Below are positions 9,450 through 18,613 of a stretch of 64,000 nt of DNA, in pieces. The notes under the pieces were generated by a model, which did not search any database, was not told where the DNA came from, and worked only from the letters and a program-made list of their open reading frames with translations. The stretch is taken from positions 1 to 64,000 of the forward strand of contig NZ_MOWM01000001.1 of NCBI RefSeq assembly GCF_016082275.1. The letters are read 5' to 3'. The translations under genes and the position numbers were made by a program. Source of the DNA: Variovorax sp. E3. GTDB taxonomy: Bacteria; Pseudomonadota; Gammaproteobacteria; Burkholderiales; Burkholderiaceae_C. Each line of letters opens with the position of its first letter. Position 1 is the first letter of the stretch.

Positions 9450-10073
9450 TTGACGAAAACGCAAGCCCGTACCGCCCTCGCCACCGTTGCCGCCCTTCTG
9501 CTCGGCACCGCTTCCATGGGCACCTACGCGGCCGGCCCGCAACAGGACACCGGCTTCTACGCGGGCGGTTCCGTCGGCCGTTCGAGCTACAGCCTGTCGT
9601 CCTCCAACAGCGTGCCCACGCCGTGGGGCGGCCAGAAGAGCAGCAAGGCCGGCACCGCCTACAAGCTGTACGGCGGCTATCGCCTGACGGAAAACTTCGG
9701 CGTCGAAGTCGGCTATGCGCGCCTGGGCCGCGTGAGCCAGTGGACCTATACCGGCGCCGGCTACTCCACGCTGCAAAGCGGCTCGGGCCAAGCCTTCTAC
9801 GCAGCCGCCACGGCCCGCATGCCGCTGGGCGACGTCTTTGCACTGAACGGCCGCCTGGGCGTGTCGCGCGGCCGCATCTCCGGCGGCGACAACACCTGGG
9901 TGTCGGGCGACCGCCGCTTCTCGGGCAGCTCGACGGGCCTGATGGCCGGCTTCGGCGCCGAGTACCGCGTGACGCAGAACCTGGCGATCACCGCCGACTA
10001 CGACTACTTCGGCAAGCTGTCGAAGCAGGCCAAGGGCGGCATGCTGTCGGTGGGTTTGAAGGCCAGCTTCTGA
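9450..10073 (+). CDS. Outer-membrane beta-barrel protein (OmpA/OprF-like small barrel)
   Basis: A 207-residue secreted protein with a signal peptide ending at TYA|AGPQ and a barrel domain of alternating, glycine- and aromatic-rich strands (GFYAGGSVGRSSYSL, YKLYGGYRLTENFGVEVGYARLG, LMAGFGAEYRVTQNLAITADYDYF). It ends in ...LSVGLKASF with a C-terminal Phe, the signature recognised by the BAM complex. It carries only the barrel, without the periplasmic OmpA peptidoglycan domain. The best start is TTG at 9450, with AGGAA just upstream; no ATG fits better. Its specific role is not inferable. Confidence 0.8.
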   Translation: MTKTQARTALATVAALLLGTASMGTYAAGPQQDTGFYAGGSVGRSSYSLSSSNSVPTPWGGQKSSKAGTAYKLYGGYRLTENFGVEVGYARLGRVSQWTYTGAGYSTLQSGSGQAFYAAATARMPLGDVFALNGRLGVSRGRISGGDNTWVSGDRRFSGSSTGLMAGFGAEYRVTQNLAITADYDYFGKLSKQAKGGMLSVGLKASF

Positions 10074-10108
10074 TCTGAGCCAGCCGGCTCACTGCGGGCC
10101 GGCTGCGT

Positions 10109-10738
10109 TCATCGAACGGACGCGACGTCGGTGGTTGCGCGGCCGACCGCTTCGCCCGTCCACTCGCGCACGAACGCGTCGGGTGCGTTTCGCTCGGGCG
10201 CGTTCGTCGCCTCCTTCGGTGTGCCCACGTACAGAAAACCCAGCAAGCGCTCCGTGGCCTGCAGGCCCAGTGCCTGTTGCACGTTGCGGTCGTAGCTGTT
10301 GAGCCCCGTGGCCCAGAAACCGCCATAGCCCAGCAGGTGCAAGGCGTTGAGCATGTTCATCGCGGCGGCGCCCACGGCGAGCACCTGTTCCGATTCGGGC
10401 ACCTTGTGCGGCGCCTGCACGCGCGCGCAGATCGCGATGAGCACGGGCGCGGCCATGGCCTTGCCGCGAAAACGCTCGCCGTCGTCCTGCGGGTCGCGCA
10501 GGCGCGCGGCGTTCGCGAAGACATTCCCCAAGGCCACCCGCGCATCGCCACGGATGAGCACGAAGCGCCAAGGTTGCAGCTGCCCGTGATCGGGTGCGCG
10601 CAACGCGGCCTGGAACACGAGGTCGAGCTCCCCTTCGGATGGCGCGGGCTCGGTCAGCGGCCACGGCGAATGGCGCTCGAGCAGAAGATCCAGCGCACGG
10701 CGTTGGTCGGAGCGAAGCGAAGAAATATCCGGGTGCAT
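10109..10738 (-). CDS. Nitroreductase family protein, YdjA-like
   Basis: A 209-residue FMN-dependent nitroreductase of the small YdjA subgroup. Family features are the N-terminal LLERHSPW, the PDHGQLQPWRFVLI stretch that contacts FMN, and GAAAMNMLNALHLLGYGGFWATG. Members reduce nitro groups or other acceptors with NAD(P)H, but the natural substrate is unknown. It ends 35 bases from the stop of the barrel gene on the other strand. The 245 bases upstream of its start (10739-10983) contain no gene that can be supported. Confidence 0.82.
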   Translation of the reverse strand: MHPDISSLRSDQRRALDLLLERHSPWPLTEPAPSEGELDLVFQAALRAPDHGQLQPWRFVLIRGDARVALGNVFANAARLRDPQDDGERFRGKAMAAPVLIAICARVQAPHKVPESEQVLAVGAAAMNMLNALHLLGYGGFWATGLNSYDRNVQQALGLQATERLLGFLYVGTPKEATNAPERNAPDAFVREWTGEAVGRATTDVASVR

Positions 10739-10983
10739 GTCAGCGTCCTTCGAAATTGGAAGAGCGCCCCACGGCAGATGGCTGATGCTGGGAAGGACTC
10801 AGTGGCGGGCTGGCTCGCTGGCGCGAGGTGGCTGGCATCCGGCGTTTGCATGTTTCGCATGAGGCGAAGAACAAAGCCGTTGCACCGTCGTTCGACAGGG
10901 CGACGAACAGGCGGTCATGGTACCGACGACGCATTGCCCACTCACCCGGCGCGTGTACGCGCAGTGCCGGCGATTGCGTTGCC

Positions 10984-11505
10984 TTACAGCCGCCCGGCCG
11001 CGATGGCGCGCGAAATCAAATGCCGGACACCCCATTTGTGGAACGGGATGATGAAGAACAAATAGAGTCTTCCGAAGGCGTTGTGCGTCGTGCATACGGT
11101 CGAAATGACTGCGCTCATGGCTTTGCCGTTCGGCTCCTTCAGCACGGAGAGCCTGAAGTCCAGATGCTTGTTGTCTCGACCGGCCACAAGTTCGCTTGGG
11201 CTCAGGAAGAAGATCGGCCAGGGGCCGATCTTCTCGCCCACGTTGTAGCTTCGCTTCACGTCGGGTCTCATGATCTCGGACGCAGTTGCCGCGTCCAGCC
11301 CGCACAGGGAAGCAACCCGGTTCCGGGCAATCAGCATGCGCTTCATCCACAGCGGATGATGACCAAAGACACCGAAGAAGATCTCGATGACGCTGGCTTG
11401 CGTATGGGCCAGCGGTGTGCGATAGGAGTCCCGGAAGAAGGCGGCGTCGACCACGCGACGATCCAGAACGCTGAGATCAGGAACGTCGCATTCTTCGATC
11501 GGCAT
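10984..11505 (-). CDS. DUF2867 family protein
   Basis: A 173-residue protein of the DUF2867 family, function unknown. The conserved block runs from MRPDVKRSYNVGEKIG through SPSELVAGRDNKHLDFRLSVL to STVCTTHNAFGRLYLFFIIPFHKWGVRHL, where the Pro-x-His tail is typical. The start ATG at 11503-11505 (MPIEECDVP) was preferred to an upstream one because the extra residues are basic and unlike the family. Its G+C content is somewhat lower than the neighbours. It is on the same strand as guaA and 99 bases beyond the guaA stop. Confidence 0.75.
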   Translation of the reverse strand: MPIEECDVPDLSVLDRRVVDAAFFRDSYRTPLAHTQASVIEIFFGVFGHHPLWMKRMLIARNRVASLCGLDAATASEIMRPDVKRSYNVGEKIGPWPIFFLSPSELVAGRDNKHLDFRLSVLKEPNGKAMSAVISTVCTTHNAFGRLYLFFIIPFHKWGVRHLISRAIAAGRL

Positions 11506-11555
11506 ACAACTCCCGGATTTGTTGCGCAATACCCTGTCGGCCGTGCGAGGCAGGC

Positions 11556-11598
11556 GGGGCGCCTTGGCGCCCCTCCCCTTATTCCGCAATCACGGAAT
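11556..11598 (-). terminator. Hairpins downstream of guaA
   Basis: Two inverted repeats follow the guaA stop: ATTCCG-N6-CGGAAT at 11581-11598 and GGGGCGCC-TT-GGCGCCCC at 11556-11573. Neither has a clean run of T residues on the minus strand, so intrinsic termination is only a possibility. Confidence 0.35.
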
Positions 11599-11604
11599 AG
11601 TTGC

Positions 11605-13221
11605 TTATTCCCACTCGATCGTCGCCGGCGGCTTGCTCGACACGTCGTAAGTCACGCGGTTGATCCCGCGCACTTCATTGATGATGCGCCCCGACACCTT
11701 CTTGAGCAGCGCATACGGCAGCTCCGCCCAATCGGCCGTCATGAAGTCGCTGGTCTGCACCGCGCGCAGCGCCACCACGTAGTCGTAGGTGCGGCCGTCG
11801 CCCATCACGCCCACGCTCTTCACCGGCAGGAACACGGTGAAAGCCTGGCTCGTGAGGTCGTACCAGGTCTTGCCGGTCTCGTCCTTGAAGTTGCGCAGCT
11901 CCTCGATGAAGATCGCGTCGGCGCGGCGCAGCAGGTCGGCGTATTCCTTCTTCACTTCGCCCAGAATGCGCACGCCCAGGCCCGGGCCGGGGAACGGATG
12001 GCGGTAGACCATCTCGGGCGGCAGGCCGAGCGCCACGCCCAGCTCGCGCACTTCGTCCTTGAACAGGTCGCGCAGCGGTTCGAGCAGCTTCAGGCCCAAC
12101 TGCTCCGGCAGGCCGCCCACGTTGTGATGGCTCTTGATGGTGACGGCCTTCTTGCTCTTGGCACCGCCCGACTCGATGACATCGGGGTAGATCGTGCCTT
12201 GCGCCAAAAAGGTCGCGCCCTTGTGGCCGCCGTCGCCGGCCTTGAGCTTGGCGGCCTCCTGCTTGAACACGGTGACGAACTCGCCACCGATGATCTTGCG
12301 CTTGGCTTCGGGGTCGCTCACGCCCGCGAGCTTGCCGAGGAACAGTTCGCTGGCGTCGACGCGAATGACCTTCGCATGCAGCTTGCCTTCGAACATTTCC
12401 ATGACCATGTCGCCTTCGTTCAGGCGCAGCAGGCCGTGGTCGACGAACACGCAGGTCAGCTGGTCGCCGATGGCGCGATGAATGAGCGCGGCGGCCACGC
12501 TCGAATCGACACCCCCCGACAGGCCCAGGATGACTTCTTCGTCGCCCACCTGCTCGCGGATCTTCTGCACGGCTTCAGCGATGTGGTCGCGCATGACCCA
12601 GTCGGGCTTGGCCTGGCAGATGCCGAGCACGAAGCGCTCGATGATCGCCTTGCCCTGCACGGTGTGCGTCACTTCAGGGTGGAACTGCACCGCGTAGTAG
12701 CGGCGCGCCTCGTCGGCCATGCCGGCGATGGGGCAGCTGTCGGTGCTGGCCATGAGCTTGAAGCCCGGCGGCAGTTCGGTGACCTTGTCGCCGTGGCTCA
12801 TCCACACGTTGAGCATGCCGTGGCCTTCGGGCGTGGTGAAGTCGGCAATGTCCTTCAGCAGCGCGGTGTGGCCATGGGCGCGCACGGCGGCAAAGCCGAA
12901 CTCGCGCTTGTGGCCGCCCTCGACCTTGCCGCCGAGCTGATGGGCCATGGTCTGCATGCCGTAGCAGATGCCGAACACGGGCACGCCCAGGTCGAACACG
13001 GCCTGCGGGCACTTGTCGGTGGTTTCTTCGTACACGCTGGCGTGGCTGCCCGAAAGGATCACGCCCTTCAGGTGGCCGTCGGCGGCGTATTCGCGCACCC
13101 ATTCGTCGGTGACGTCGCAGGGATGCACTTCGCTCAGCACATGGGCTTCGCGCACGCGGCGTGCGATCAGCTGGGTGACTTGCGAGCCGAAATCGAGGAT
13201 GAGGATCTTGTCGTGTTGCAT
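11605..13221 (-). CDS. guaA: GMP synthase (glutamine-hydrolysing)
   Basis: A full-length 538-residue GMP synthetase that converts XMP, ATP and glutamine to GMP in the cytoplasm. The glutamine amidotransferase domain (about 1-205) carries the nucleophile Cys86 in FGICYGMQ and His/Glu in VQFHPEVTH. The ATP pyrophosphatase domain follows with the P-loop [11 protein letters not shown], then the dimerisation domain ending in PPATIEWE, the universal C-terminus. It is separated from guaB by a toxin-antitoxin pair, an unusual interruption of a normally adjacent pair. No frame break is seen. Confidence 0.97.
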   Translation of the reverse strand: MQHDKILILDFGSQVTQLIARRVREAHVLSEVHPCDVTDEWVREYAADGHLKGVILSGSHASVYEETTDKCPQAVFDLGVPVFGICYGMQTMAHQLGGKVEGGHKREFGFAAVRAHGHTALLKDIADFTTPEGHGMLNVWMSHGDKVTELPPGFKLMASTDSCPIAGMADEARRYYAVQFHPEVTHTVQGKAIIERFVLGICQAKPDWVMRDHIAEAVQKIREQVGDEEVILGLSGGVDSSVAAALIHRAIGDQLTCVFVDHGLLRLNEGDMVMEMFEGKLHAKVIRVDASELFLGKLAGVSDPEAKRKIIGGEFVTVFKQEAAKLKAGDGGHKGATFLAQGTIYPDVIESGGAKSKKAVTIKSHHNVGGLPEQLGLKLLEPLRDLFKDEVRELGVALGLPPEMVYRHPFPGPGLGVRILGEVKKEYADLLRRADAIFIEELRNFKDETGKTWYDLTSQAFTVFLPVKSVGVMGDGRTYDYVVALRAVQTSDFMTADWAELPYALLKKVSGRIINEVRGINRVTYDVSSKPPATIEWE

Positions 13222-13234
13222 GGTGCGAAAGGAC

Positions 13235-13668
13235 TCAGAGCGTTGAAATGTCGAGCAGCCTGACGCCCGCTTGCGGCGCAGCCTGGATGAGTCGCTCGTC
13301 GAAGGTGGCGAGCGGGAGATTGAGCGATTTTGCGAGCCAGAGGTAGCCCGCGTCGTACTGGGACACGCCGGCGTCGATGGCCACGGCCAGCACGGCCTTG
13401 TGCTGCGCGGGGGCGAGCTCGTGCAGCTCCACGCGGTGGCGGATGGCGTCGAGCACGCTCCACAGCCCCTCGACCGCGGACGAGGGAATGCGGCCGCTGC
13501 GCGCGCCGTTGGCAATGATGTTGGCGCACTCCCACTGCCAAGCATTGGCGCCTGCGGCTCGCACTCGTCGCGGCGGATGGCGGCGTAGAGCTTGCGGGTG
13601 TGTTCGTTGGCGTGGTCGGGCAGCAGCCACGCGGCGGTGACCGAGGCGTCCATGACGAAGGCGGTCAT
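13235..13668 (-). CDS. vapC: VapC-like PIN-domain toxin (frame break near 13538)
   Basis: PIN-domain ribonuclease toxin of about 144 residues. The first catalytic Asp is in [15 protein letters not shown]; the later acidic residues are in [31 protein letters not shown], the usual PIN ending. The sequence reads ...ECEPQAPML in one frame and resumes [12 protein letters not shown] in another at about 13538; one added T in CTT-GGC (giving CTT-TGG) restores a normal VapC. Given the many equivalent breaks in this window, this is read as a sequencing deletion, but a genuine inactivation of a toxin cannot be excluded. The start overlaps the antitoxin stop (ATGA), and the stop lies 13 bases before guaA. 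Confidence 0.82.
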
Positions 13669-13913
13669 GGCTGGCGCCCCTCGTTGCGCAGGGTGCAGGC
13701 CGCGGGGCCGGGCCGGATGGTGGCGTGCAGCGCGTCGATCTGGCCGAGTTCGCGCTGGATCTGCTCGTCGGTGATCACCGGCTTGCGGCGCACCGGCAGC
13801 ATGCGCACGACTTCCTTGCCGTGGCGGGTGATGCGAACCTCCTCGCCCTTCTCGACCGAGTCGATCAGGGCCGAGAAGTTGTTCTTGGCTTCAGCGATGC
13901 CGATGGATTGCAT
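13665..13913 (-). CDS. vapB: Phd/YefM-type antitoxin
   Basis: An 82-residue antitoxin with the Phd/YefM DNA-binding fold: [20 protein letters not shown] followed by [17 protein letters not shown], a textbook N-terminal domain. The C-terminal half (about 45-82) is the flexible part that would wrap the toxin. It overlaps the toxin start by four bases. Its own ATG lies inside the first arm of a large inverted repeat, so the protein is very probably autoregulatory. A strong sigma-70 promoter is found just upstream on the minus strand. Confidence 0.85.
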   Translation of the reverse strand: MQSIGIAEAKNNFSALIDSVEKGEEVRITRHGKEVVRMLPVRRKPVITDEQIQRELGQIDALHATIRPGPAACTLRNEGRQP

Positions 13914-13984
13914 TTGGGCCAGAAAATTTGAATCTGGCCCAAATTCTAAACCCGATCTGGCCTGACTTTCAAGGTCTGGCCAGA
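13912..13984 (-). promoter_or_regulatory. Promoter and operator of the toxin-antitoxin pair
   Basis: Reading the minus strand, TTGAAA (13967-13972) and TAGAAT (13943-13948) are spaced by 18 bases, a near-consensus sigma-70 promoter. A perfect 12-base inverted repeat, ATTTGGGCCAGA (13912-13923) and TCTGGCCCAAAT (13933-13944) with a 9-base spacer, covers the -10 region and the antitoxin start codon. A further TCTGGCC half-site (13955-13961) lies between -10 and -35, and the palindrome TCTGGCCAGA (13975-13984) lies upstream of the -35. This repeated half-site is what an autorepressing antitoxin would bind. Confidence 0.7.
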
Positions 13985-13989
13985 TTGGG

Positions 13990-14078
13990 CTTAGGCCGGC
14001 GCCGGGCCGCCCCAAGGCGGCCTGCGGCCCCCTTGGGGGGCAGCGCCCCACACGCAAGTGGGGGCGCGTGGGGGCCAC
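13990..14078. repeat. GC-rich palindromic intergenic repeat
   Basis: Between the antitoxin promoter and the guaB stop lies a run of nested inverted repeats: CCCCAAGG (14010-14017) pairs with CCTTGGGG (14031-14038), and GCCCCACACGC (14045-14055) pairs with GCGTGGGGGC (14066-14075). Elements built from the same CCCCAAGG/CCTTGGGG words are common between genes in Comamonadaceae genomes as I remember them. It may also serve as the transcription terminator for guaB. Confidence 0.6.
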
Positions 14079-14079
14079 A

Positions 14080-15549
14080 TTATTCCGCGCGGTAGTTTGG
14101 TGCTTCTTTGGTGATCTGCACGTCGTGGACGTGGCTCTCGCGAATGCCGGCCGTGGTGATTTCGACGAACTCGGCCTTGTTCTGCATGTCGGCGATGGTC
14201 GCGCAACCGCAGTAGCCCATGCTGGCGCGCACGCCACCGGCCATCTGGTAGACGATCGAGACGATCGAGCCCTTGTAGGGCACGCGGCCTTCGATGCCCT
14301 CGGGCACGAGCTTGTCGGTGTTCGGGTTGCCGGTGGTCGACTCCTGGAAGTACCGGTCGGCACTGCCCTGCTGCATCGCGCCGATGGAGCCCATGCCGCG
14401 GTAGCTCTTGTAGCTGCGGCCCTGGTACAGCACGATTTCGCCGGGTGCCTCTTCGGTGCCCGCGAACATGCTGCCCATCATCACGGTGCTGGCGCCGGCC
14501 GCGATGGCCTTGGCGATGTCGCCCGAGTAGCGCACGCCGCCGTCGGAGATCAGCGGAATGCCCGTGCCCTGCAGCGCGGTGGCCACGCTGTCGACCGCCA
14601 TGATCTGCGGCACGCCCACGCCAGCCACGATGCGGGTGGTGCAGATGGAGCCGGGGCCGATGCCGACCTTGACCGCGTCGGCGCCGGCGTCGGCCAGCGC
14701 GCGCGCGGCGTCACCGGTGGCGATGTTGCCGCCGATGACGTCGACCTGCGGATAGTTCTTCTTGACCCAGCGCACGCGCTCGATCACGCCGGCGCTGTGG
14801 CCGTGCGCGGTGTCGACCACGATGGCGTCGACGCCGGCCTTCACCAGCGCCTCGACGCGCTCTTCGGTGCCGTCACCCACGCCCACCGCCGCGCCCACGC
14901 GCAGGCGGCCGTTGGCGTCGCGCGCGGCATTGGGGAAGCTGGTCTGCTTGGTGATGTCCTTGACGGTGATCAGGCCCTTGAGCTCCCAGTCGCCGTTGAT
15001 GACCAGCAGACGCTCGAGCTTGTACTTGTTCAGCAGCGCCTTGGCTTCGGCGAGCGTGGTGCCGTCGGGCACGGTGATGAGCTTCTCGCGCTGCGTCATG
15101 ATTTCGCTGACGGGCACGTCGTAGCGGTTCTCGAAGCGCAGGTCGCGCCCCGTGACGATGCCAACGACCTTGCCGGCGTCGACCACCGGGAAGCCCGAGA
15201 TGCCGAGCTGGTCGGACAGCGCCATCACCTGGCGCACGGAGTGCGTCGGGGTGATCACGACCGGGTCGCGCAGCACGCCCGATTCGTAGCGCTTCACCCG
15301 TGCCACTTCAGCAGCCTGCTGCTGCGCGGTGAGGTTCTTGTGGACGATCCCGATTCCCCCCTCCTGCGCGATGGCGATCGCGAGGCGGGCTTCCGTCACG
15401 GTGTCCATGGCCGCCGAGACGAGCGGCAGGTTCAGCGTGATGTTGCGGGAGAATTTGGTGGCGAGGGTGGTGTCCTTGGGCAGGACCTGGGAGAACGCTG
15501 GCACCAACAACACATCGTCGAAGGTGAGCGCTTTGCCGAGAAGGCGCAT
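14080..15549 (-). CDS. guaB: Inosine-5'-monophosphate dehydrogenase
   Basis: A complete 489-residue IMP dehydrogenase, the NAD-dependent enzyme that makes XMP, the substrate of GuaA. The N-terminal barrel begins [13 protein letters not shown]. Two CBS domains are inserted at about residues 95-210 ([30 protein letters not shown]). The catalytic loop [15 protein letters not shown] contains the nucleophilic Cys, and the flap and potassium-site parts [12 protein letters not shown] and VPYKGSI are intact. The start at 15547-15549 ([10 protein letters not shown]) matches the family. guaB and guaA are on the same strand but 858 bases apart because of the toxin-antitoxin insertion. Confidence 0.96.
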   Translation of the reverse strand: MRLLGKALTFDDVLLVPAFSQVLPKDTTLATKFSRNITLNLPLVSAAMDTVTEARLAIAIAQEGGIGIVHKNLTAQQQAAEVARVKRYESGVLRDPVVITPTHSVRQVMALSDQLGISGFPVVDAGKVVGIVTGRDLRFENRYDVPVSEIMTQREKLITVPDGTTLAEAKALLNKYKLERLLVINGDWELKGLITVKDITKQTSFPNAARDANGRLRVGAAVGVGDGTEERVEALVKAGVDAIVVDTAHGHSAGVIERVRWVKKNYPQVDVIGGNIATGDAARALADAGADAVKVGIGPGSICTTRIVAGVGVPQIMAVDSVATALQGTGIPLISDGGVRYSGDIAKAIAAGASTVMMGSMFAGTEEAPGEIVLYQGRSYKSYRGMGSIGAMQQGSADRYFQESTTGNPNTDKLVPEGIEGRVPYKGSIVSIVYQMAGGVRASMGYCGCATIADMQNKAEFVEITTAGIRESHVHDVQITKEAPNYRAE

Positions 15550-15677
15550 GGGTGAAGCTCCAAAAGACGGATTGTAACGAGGGGGCCGTGGGGTTTGCCG
15601 GCCCAGGCCTATTCGAAGCGTTGCAAAAGCACCCAATCCGGATGTTGCAAAAAGTAAGGGGAGGCTAAACTTCGGGG

Positions 15678-16205
15678 ATGAAATTCGTGCACTGGCTGCT
15701 ACTGGGATGTGTCGTTGCAATGCCGCTTTCGGCGAATGCGCAATGGCAATGGCTCGACAAGAACGGCAAGAAGGTCTTCAGCGACCAGGCGCCGCCGCCC
15801 GACATTCCCGAGAAGAACATCCTGCGCCGCGTCGGCCCGCCGCCGGCGGCGCGCTCGACCGCGAACCCGAACGTCGATGCGCCGCCCGCGGAAGGCGCGG
15901 CCGACGCCGCTGCCGCGCCAAAGGCTGCCGCCGCCCCGAAGCCGAGCGGCGTCGACAAGGAACTCGAGGAAAAGACCAAGAAAGCCGAGGCCGAAGCCAA
16001 GGCCAAGCAGGACGCCGAAGCCGCCAAGGTCGCGAAGGCCAAGGCCGACAACTGCGCCCTCGCCCGTCAGGGCAAGGCCACCATGGACAGCGGCATGCGC
16101 ATCGCCAAGGTCAACGCGCAGGGCGAGCGCGAGATCATGGACGACAAGGCCCGCGCCGCCGAACAAAAGCGCATGCAATCGGTGATCGACGCCGACTGCA
16201 AGTAA
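15678..16205 (+). CDS. DUF4124 domain secreted protein
   Basis: A 175-residue exported protein of unknown function. A signal peptide ([21 protein letters not shown]) is followed by the short DUF4124 domain, recognised by [21 protein letters not shown]. The middle is Ala/Pro-rich and then a long charged helix (about 93-125, rich in Lys, Glu and Ala) predicted to be coiled coil. Two cysteines occur near the end (NCALAR and the penultimate residue), possibly a disulfide. It is divergent from guaB with a 128-base gap, and convergent with the rnfH gene. Confidence 0.75.
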   Translation: MKFVHWLLLGCVVAMPLSANAQWQWLDKNGKKVFSDQAPPPDIPEKNILRRVGPPPAARSTANPNVDAPPAEGAADAAAAPKAAAAPKPSGVDKELEEKTKKAEAEAKAKQDAEAAKVAKAKADNCALARQGKATMDSGMRIAKVNAQGEREIMDDKARAAEQKRMQSVIDADCK

Positions 16206-16235
16206 GGCCTCGGCCCGGCCTCTGCGGGCCTGGCC

Positions 16236-16571
16236 TCAATACCCGGCCTTGCCGCCCTTGCGGCGGTTCGCAAAAAGGCCCGTGCCCTTCGCCCCCTGCC
16301 GCTGGAAGCGCTGCCGCCGCGCCACCTTGGGATCGACCGTGAGCGGCCGGCACAGCTCGATGCGGTCGCCGTCTTTCAGCGTCTGCTCCCACTCGACCGC
16401 CCTGCCCCAGATGCCCGGCGTCATGGCATGGCGCCAGTCCAGCTCGGGAAAGCGCTCGGAAAGACCGCTCGCCTTCACCGCATCGACCAGCGTGGCATCG
16501 GGCGCGAGCCGCAGGACCTGCTCGAACACCTCCCGTGCCGCGGGCGAGCAGCTCAGCGTGACCTCGATCAT
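16236..16571 (-). CDS. rnfH: RnfH family protein
   Basis: A 111-residue member of the RnfH/YfjF family, a ubiquitin-like beta-grasp protein of unknown function. It opens with [21 protein letters not shown] and carries the family core [30 protein letters not shown], followed by a basic tail that ends in KGGKAGY. Its ATG shares one base with the stop of ratA (TGATG), so the two are translated together. The ratA-rnfH pair next to smpB is a widely conserved arrangement in proteobacteria. Confidence 0.88.
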   Translation of the reverse strand: MIEVTLSCSPAAREVFEQVLRLAPDATLVDAVKASGLSERFPELDWRHAMTPGIWGRAVEWEQTLKDGDRIELCRPLTVDPKVARRQRFQRQGAKGTGLFANRRKGGKAGY

Positions 16572-17017
16572 CAGGTGCTGCCGTAGACCTGCTCGGCGCG
16601 CTTGACGAAGGCCTCGACCAGGCTCGACGCGATGGTGTCGAACACCGGCCCCACCAGCGCCTGCAAGGCGAAATTGCTGAAGCCGTAGCTCAGGTGCAGC
16701 TCGACACGGCAGGCGCGTTCGCCCGCCTCGCCCACGGGCGTGAACTTCCACTTGCCGTCGAGGTTGGAGAACGGGCCGTCGACCAGCTTGAGATGCACCT
16801 CGCGCCCCGCCACATGGGTGTTGCGCGTGGTGAAGCTCTGGTGCAGGCCGGCGAAGGCCAGGCCGACTTCGGCCGTCATGCCGGCCTCGTCCTGCTCGAT
16901 GATTCGCGACTTGTCGCACCACGGAAGAAACTGCGGATACTTGGCCACGTCGGTGACCAGCGCATACATTTCTTCGGCGCTGTACCAGATGAGGACGGAC
17001 TTGTTGACTGTTTTCAT
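16571..17017 (-). CDS. ratA: RatA / Coq10-like START-domain protein
   Basis: A 148-residue single-domain START/polyketide-cyclase fold protein. The family is called RatA (reported in Escherichia coli to interfere with ribosome subunit joining) and is related to the mitochondrial ubiquinone-binding protein Coq10, so the true role may be in quinone biology. Characteristic parts are [22 protein letters not shown] near the N-terminus and [34 protein letters not shown] at the end. It is divergent from smpB with a 63-base gap that must hold both promoters. Confidence 0.88.
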   Translation of the reverse strand: MKTVNKSVLIWYSAEEMYALVTDVAKYPQFLPWCDKSRIIEQDEAGMTAEVGLAFAGLHQSFTTRNTHVAGREVHLKLVDGPFSNLDGKWKFTPVGEAGERACRVELHLSYGFSNFALQALVGPVFDTIASSLVEAFVKRAEQVYGST

Positions 17018-17080
17018 AGAATCGGCACAGCGTGCGCGACGGATTGTATTGAAGCCATGCAGCCCCAACATTCCCGAGTC

Positions 17081-17557
17081 ATGGCCACCAAGAAACAAGA
17101 TACCTCCTCCCGCATCGCCGACAACAAGAAGGCCGCATACAACTATTTCTTCGAAGAGCGCTTCGAGGCCGGCATGGTCCTCGAAGGCTGGGAAGTCAAA
17201 TCGCTGCGTGAAGGCAAGGTGCAGCTCACCGACGGCTACGTCGTGATCCGCAACGGCGAGCTGTACGTCGTCGGCTGCCAGATCAACCCGCTCAAGAGCG
17301 CGTCGACCCACGTCAACCCCGACTCCGTGCGCACCAAGAAGCTCCTGCTGCACAAGGAAGAAATTCGCCGCCTGATCGGCAAGGTCGAGCAAAAGGGCTA
17401 CACGCTCGTGCCGCTCAACCTGCACTGGAAAGCCGGCAAGGTGAAGTGCGAGATCGCGCTGGCCAAGGGCAAGGCCGAGCACGACAAGCGCGACACCATC
17501 AAGGACCGCGAAGGCAAGCGCGAGGTCGAACGCGCCATGAAGAGCCGCAGCCGCTGA
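17081..17557 (+). CDS. smpB: SsrA-binding protein SmpB
   Basis: A 158-residue SmpB, partner of tmRNA in trans-translation, which rescues stalled ribosomes. Core motifs are [40 protein letters not shown] and [29 protein letters not shown]. The C-terminal tail ([21 protein letters not shown]) is the basic helix that enters the mRNA channel. ATG at 17081 (MATKKQ) was chosen; an in-frame ATG at 17057 would add eight residues not typical of the family. No tmRNA gene is in the window. Confidence 0.96.
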   Translation: MATKKQDTSSRIADNKKAAYNYFFEERFEAGMVLEGWEVKSLREGKVQLTDGYVVIRNGELYVVGCQINPLKSASTHVNPDSVRTKKLLLHKEEIRRLIGKVEQKGYTLVPLNLHWKAGKVKCEIALAKGKAEHDKRDTIKDREGKREVERAMKSRSR

Positions 17558-17576
17558 ATCTTTTTTTGCGCGCGAT

Positions 17577-17603
17577 GGAATAAAAGACGGGCTGCGGGCG
17601 TTT
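17577..17603 (+). promoter_or_regulatory. Candidate ECF sigma promoter
   Basis: GGAATAAA at 17577-17584 and CGTTT at 17599-17603 resemble the GGAAT-type -35 and CGT-type -10 elements used by many extracytoplasmic-function sigma factors. The sigma gene lies downstream in the same run of genes, so this may be an autoregulated promoter. The assignment is by eye only; no second copy is obvious in front of the paralogue at 19532. Confidence 0.35.
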
Positions 17604-17656
17604 GTGCGGTTGTCATCGGATCGCCGATGGCAACCCAACCACCCAGGAGTCCTTCC

Positions 17657-18046
17657 ATGTCGCGCATTCGTGTCTCTCGTGCCTCTTCCGTCGGCCTTGC
17701 CGCCATCCTGATGAGCGGCGTGCTCGCCCTGCCGGCCCTCGCCCAGCCCAAGCCCGCCGACGGCGCGCTGGTCGGCCCTAACGGCATGACGCTCTACACC
17801 TTCGACAAGGACACGGCCGGCAACGGCAAGTCGGTCTGCAACGGCGCCTGCGCCACCAACTGGCCGCCGTTCATGGCCGCCGACAGCGACAAGCCCGCGG
17901 GCGACTTCACCGTCGTCACGCGCGACGACGGCAAGAAGCAATGGGCCGCCAAGGGCTGGCCGCTGTACTACTGGGCCAAGGACACCAAGCCGGGCGACAA
18001 GACCGGCGACGGCGTCAACGGCACCTGGAAGACCGCCAAGCCCTGA
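17657..18046 (+). CDS. Small secreted COG4315-type protein, first copy
   Basis: A 129-residue exported protein with the short repeat seen in the COG4315 family (predicted lipoproteins with a conserved Tyr-x-aromatic-x2-Asp motif, function unknown). The signal peptide ends at ALA|QPKP. Two copies of the motif are present: LYTFDKDTAGNGKSVCNGACATNWPP and LYYWAKDTKPGDKTGDG. Two Cys residues in the first repeat may form a disulfide. ATG at 17657 is preceded by AGGAG. It is the first of four genes that include an ECF sigma and its anti-sigma, and has a paralogue at 19532; the pair are plausible targets of that sigma factor. Confidence 0.78.
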   Translation: MSRIRVSRASSVGLAAILMSGVLALPALAQPKPADGALVGPNGMTLYTFDKDTAGNGKSVCNGACATNWPPFMAADSDKPAGDFTVVTRDDGKKQWAAKGWPLYYWAKDTKPGDKTGDGVNGTWKTAKP

Positions 18047-18084
18047 TCCGCGCCCCCGACCCGACCCTCGCCTGAATTTCGCCC

Positions 18085-18600
18085 ATGGACGCCCGCCTGC
18101 TGGTCGAGCACATCCCGAGCCTGCGCCGCTACGCGCGGGCGCTCACGGGCAATGCCTGGGCGGCCGACGACCTGGTGCAGGACACGCTCGAGCGTGCCTG
18201 CAGCAAATGGCGGCTGTGGGTGGCGGGCAGCGACCTGCGCGCGTGGCTCTTCACCGTCATGCACAACATCTTCGCGAGCCAGGTGCGGCGCACGCCGCCC
18301 CCGCATGCCGTGGTGCCGCTGGACGACTTGGCGCACGAGCTGCACGGCGGCGTCGACCCCGGCCGCGGCCAGGACACCAGCCTCGACCTGCAGCGCTGCC
18401 TCATGCAATTGCCCGAGGAGCAGCGCGCGGTGCTGCTCCTCGTGACGCTCGAAGACCTGTCGTATGCCGAAGTGGCCAAGGTGCTGGGCATTCCCGCCGG
18501 CACCGTGATGTCGCGCCTGTCGCGCGCCCGCGTGCGGCTGCAGGAACTGATGGACGGCGCCTCGGCGCCCGTTCGCCCCGGCCTGCGCCGCCTCAAATGA
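18085..18600 (+). CDS. ECF-type RNA polymerase sigma factor
   Basis: A 171-residue sigma-70 family factor with only regions 2 and 4. Region 2 is seen in SLRRYARALTGNAWAADDLVQDTLERAC and WLFTVMHNIFASQVR. Region 4, the helix-turn-helix for the -35 element, is VTLEDLSYAEVAKVLGIPAGTVMSRLSRARVRLQEL. It starts 38 bases after the first COG4315 gene and ends 13 bases before the anti-sigma gene. The presumed regulatory logic is release from the membrane anti-sigma on an envelope signal. The signal itself is not evident. Confidence 0.9.
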   Translation: MDARLLVEHIPSLRRYARALTGNAWAADDLVQDTLERACSKWRLWVAGSDLRAWLFTVMHNIFASQVRRTPPPHAVVPLDDLAHELHGGVDPGRGQDTSLDLQRCLMQLPEEQRAVLLLVTLEDLSYAEVAKVLGIPAGTVMSRLSRARVRLQELMDGASAPVRPGLRRLK

Positions 18601-18613
18601 AACCCGCCGCACC

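Noticed and set aside
10739-10983. Possible small gene between the nitroreductase and DUF2867 genes.
   Set aside because: Open frames here have no ribosome site, no family features and unusual codon use.
11605-13668. guaA with a long N-terminal extension read as one protein.
   Set aside because: The extension is the first part of the toxin gene read through a frame break; GuaA starts at 13221.
13235-13668. Toxin gene as a true pseudogene.
   Set aside because: The same one-base loss occurs in many genes here, including essential infB, so a sequence error is the better explanation.
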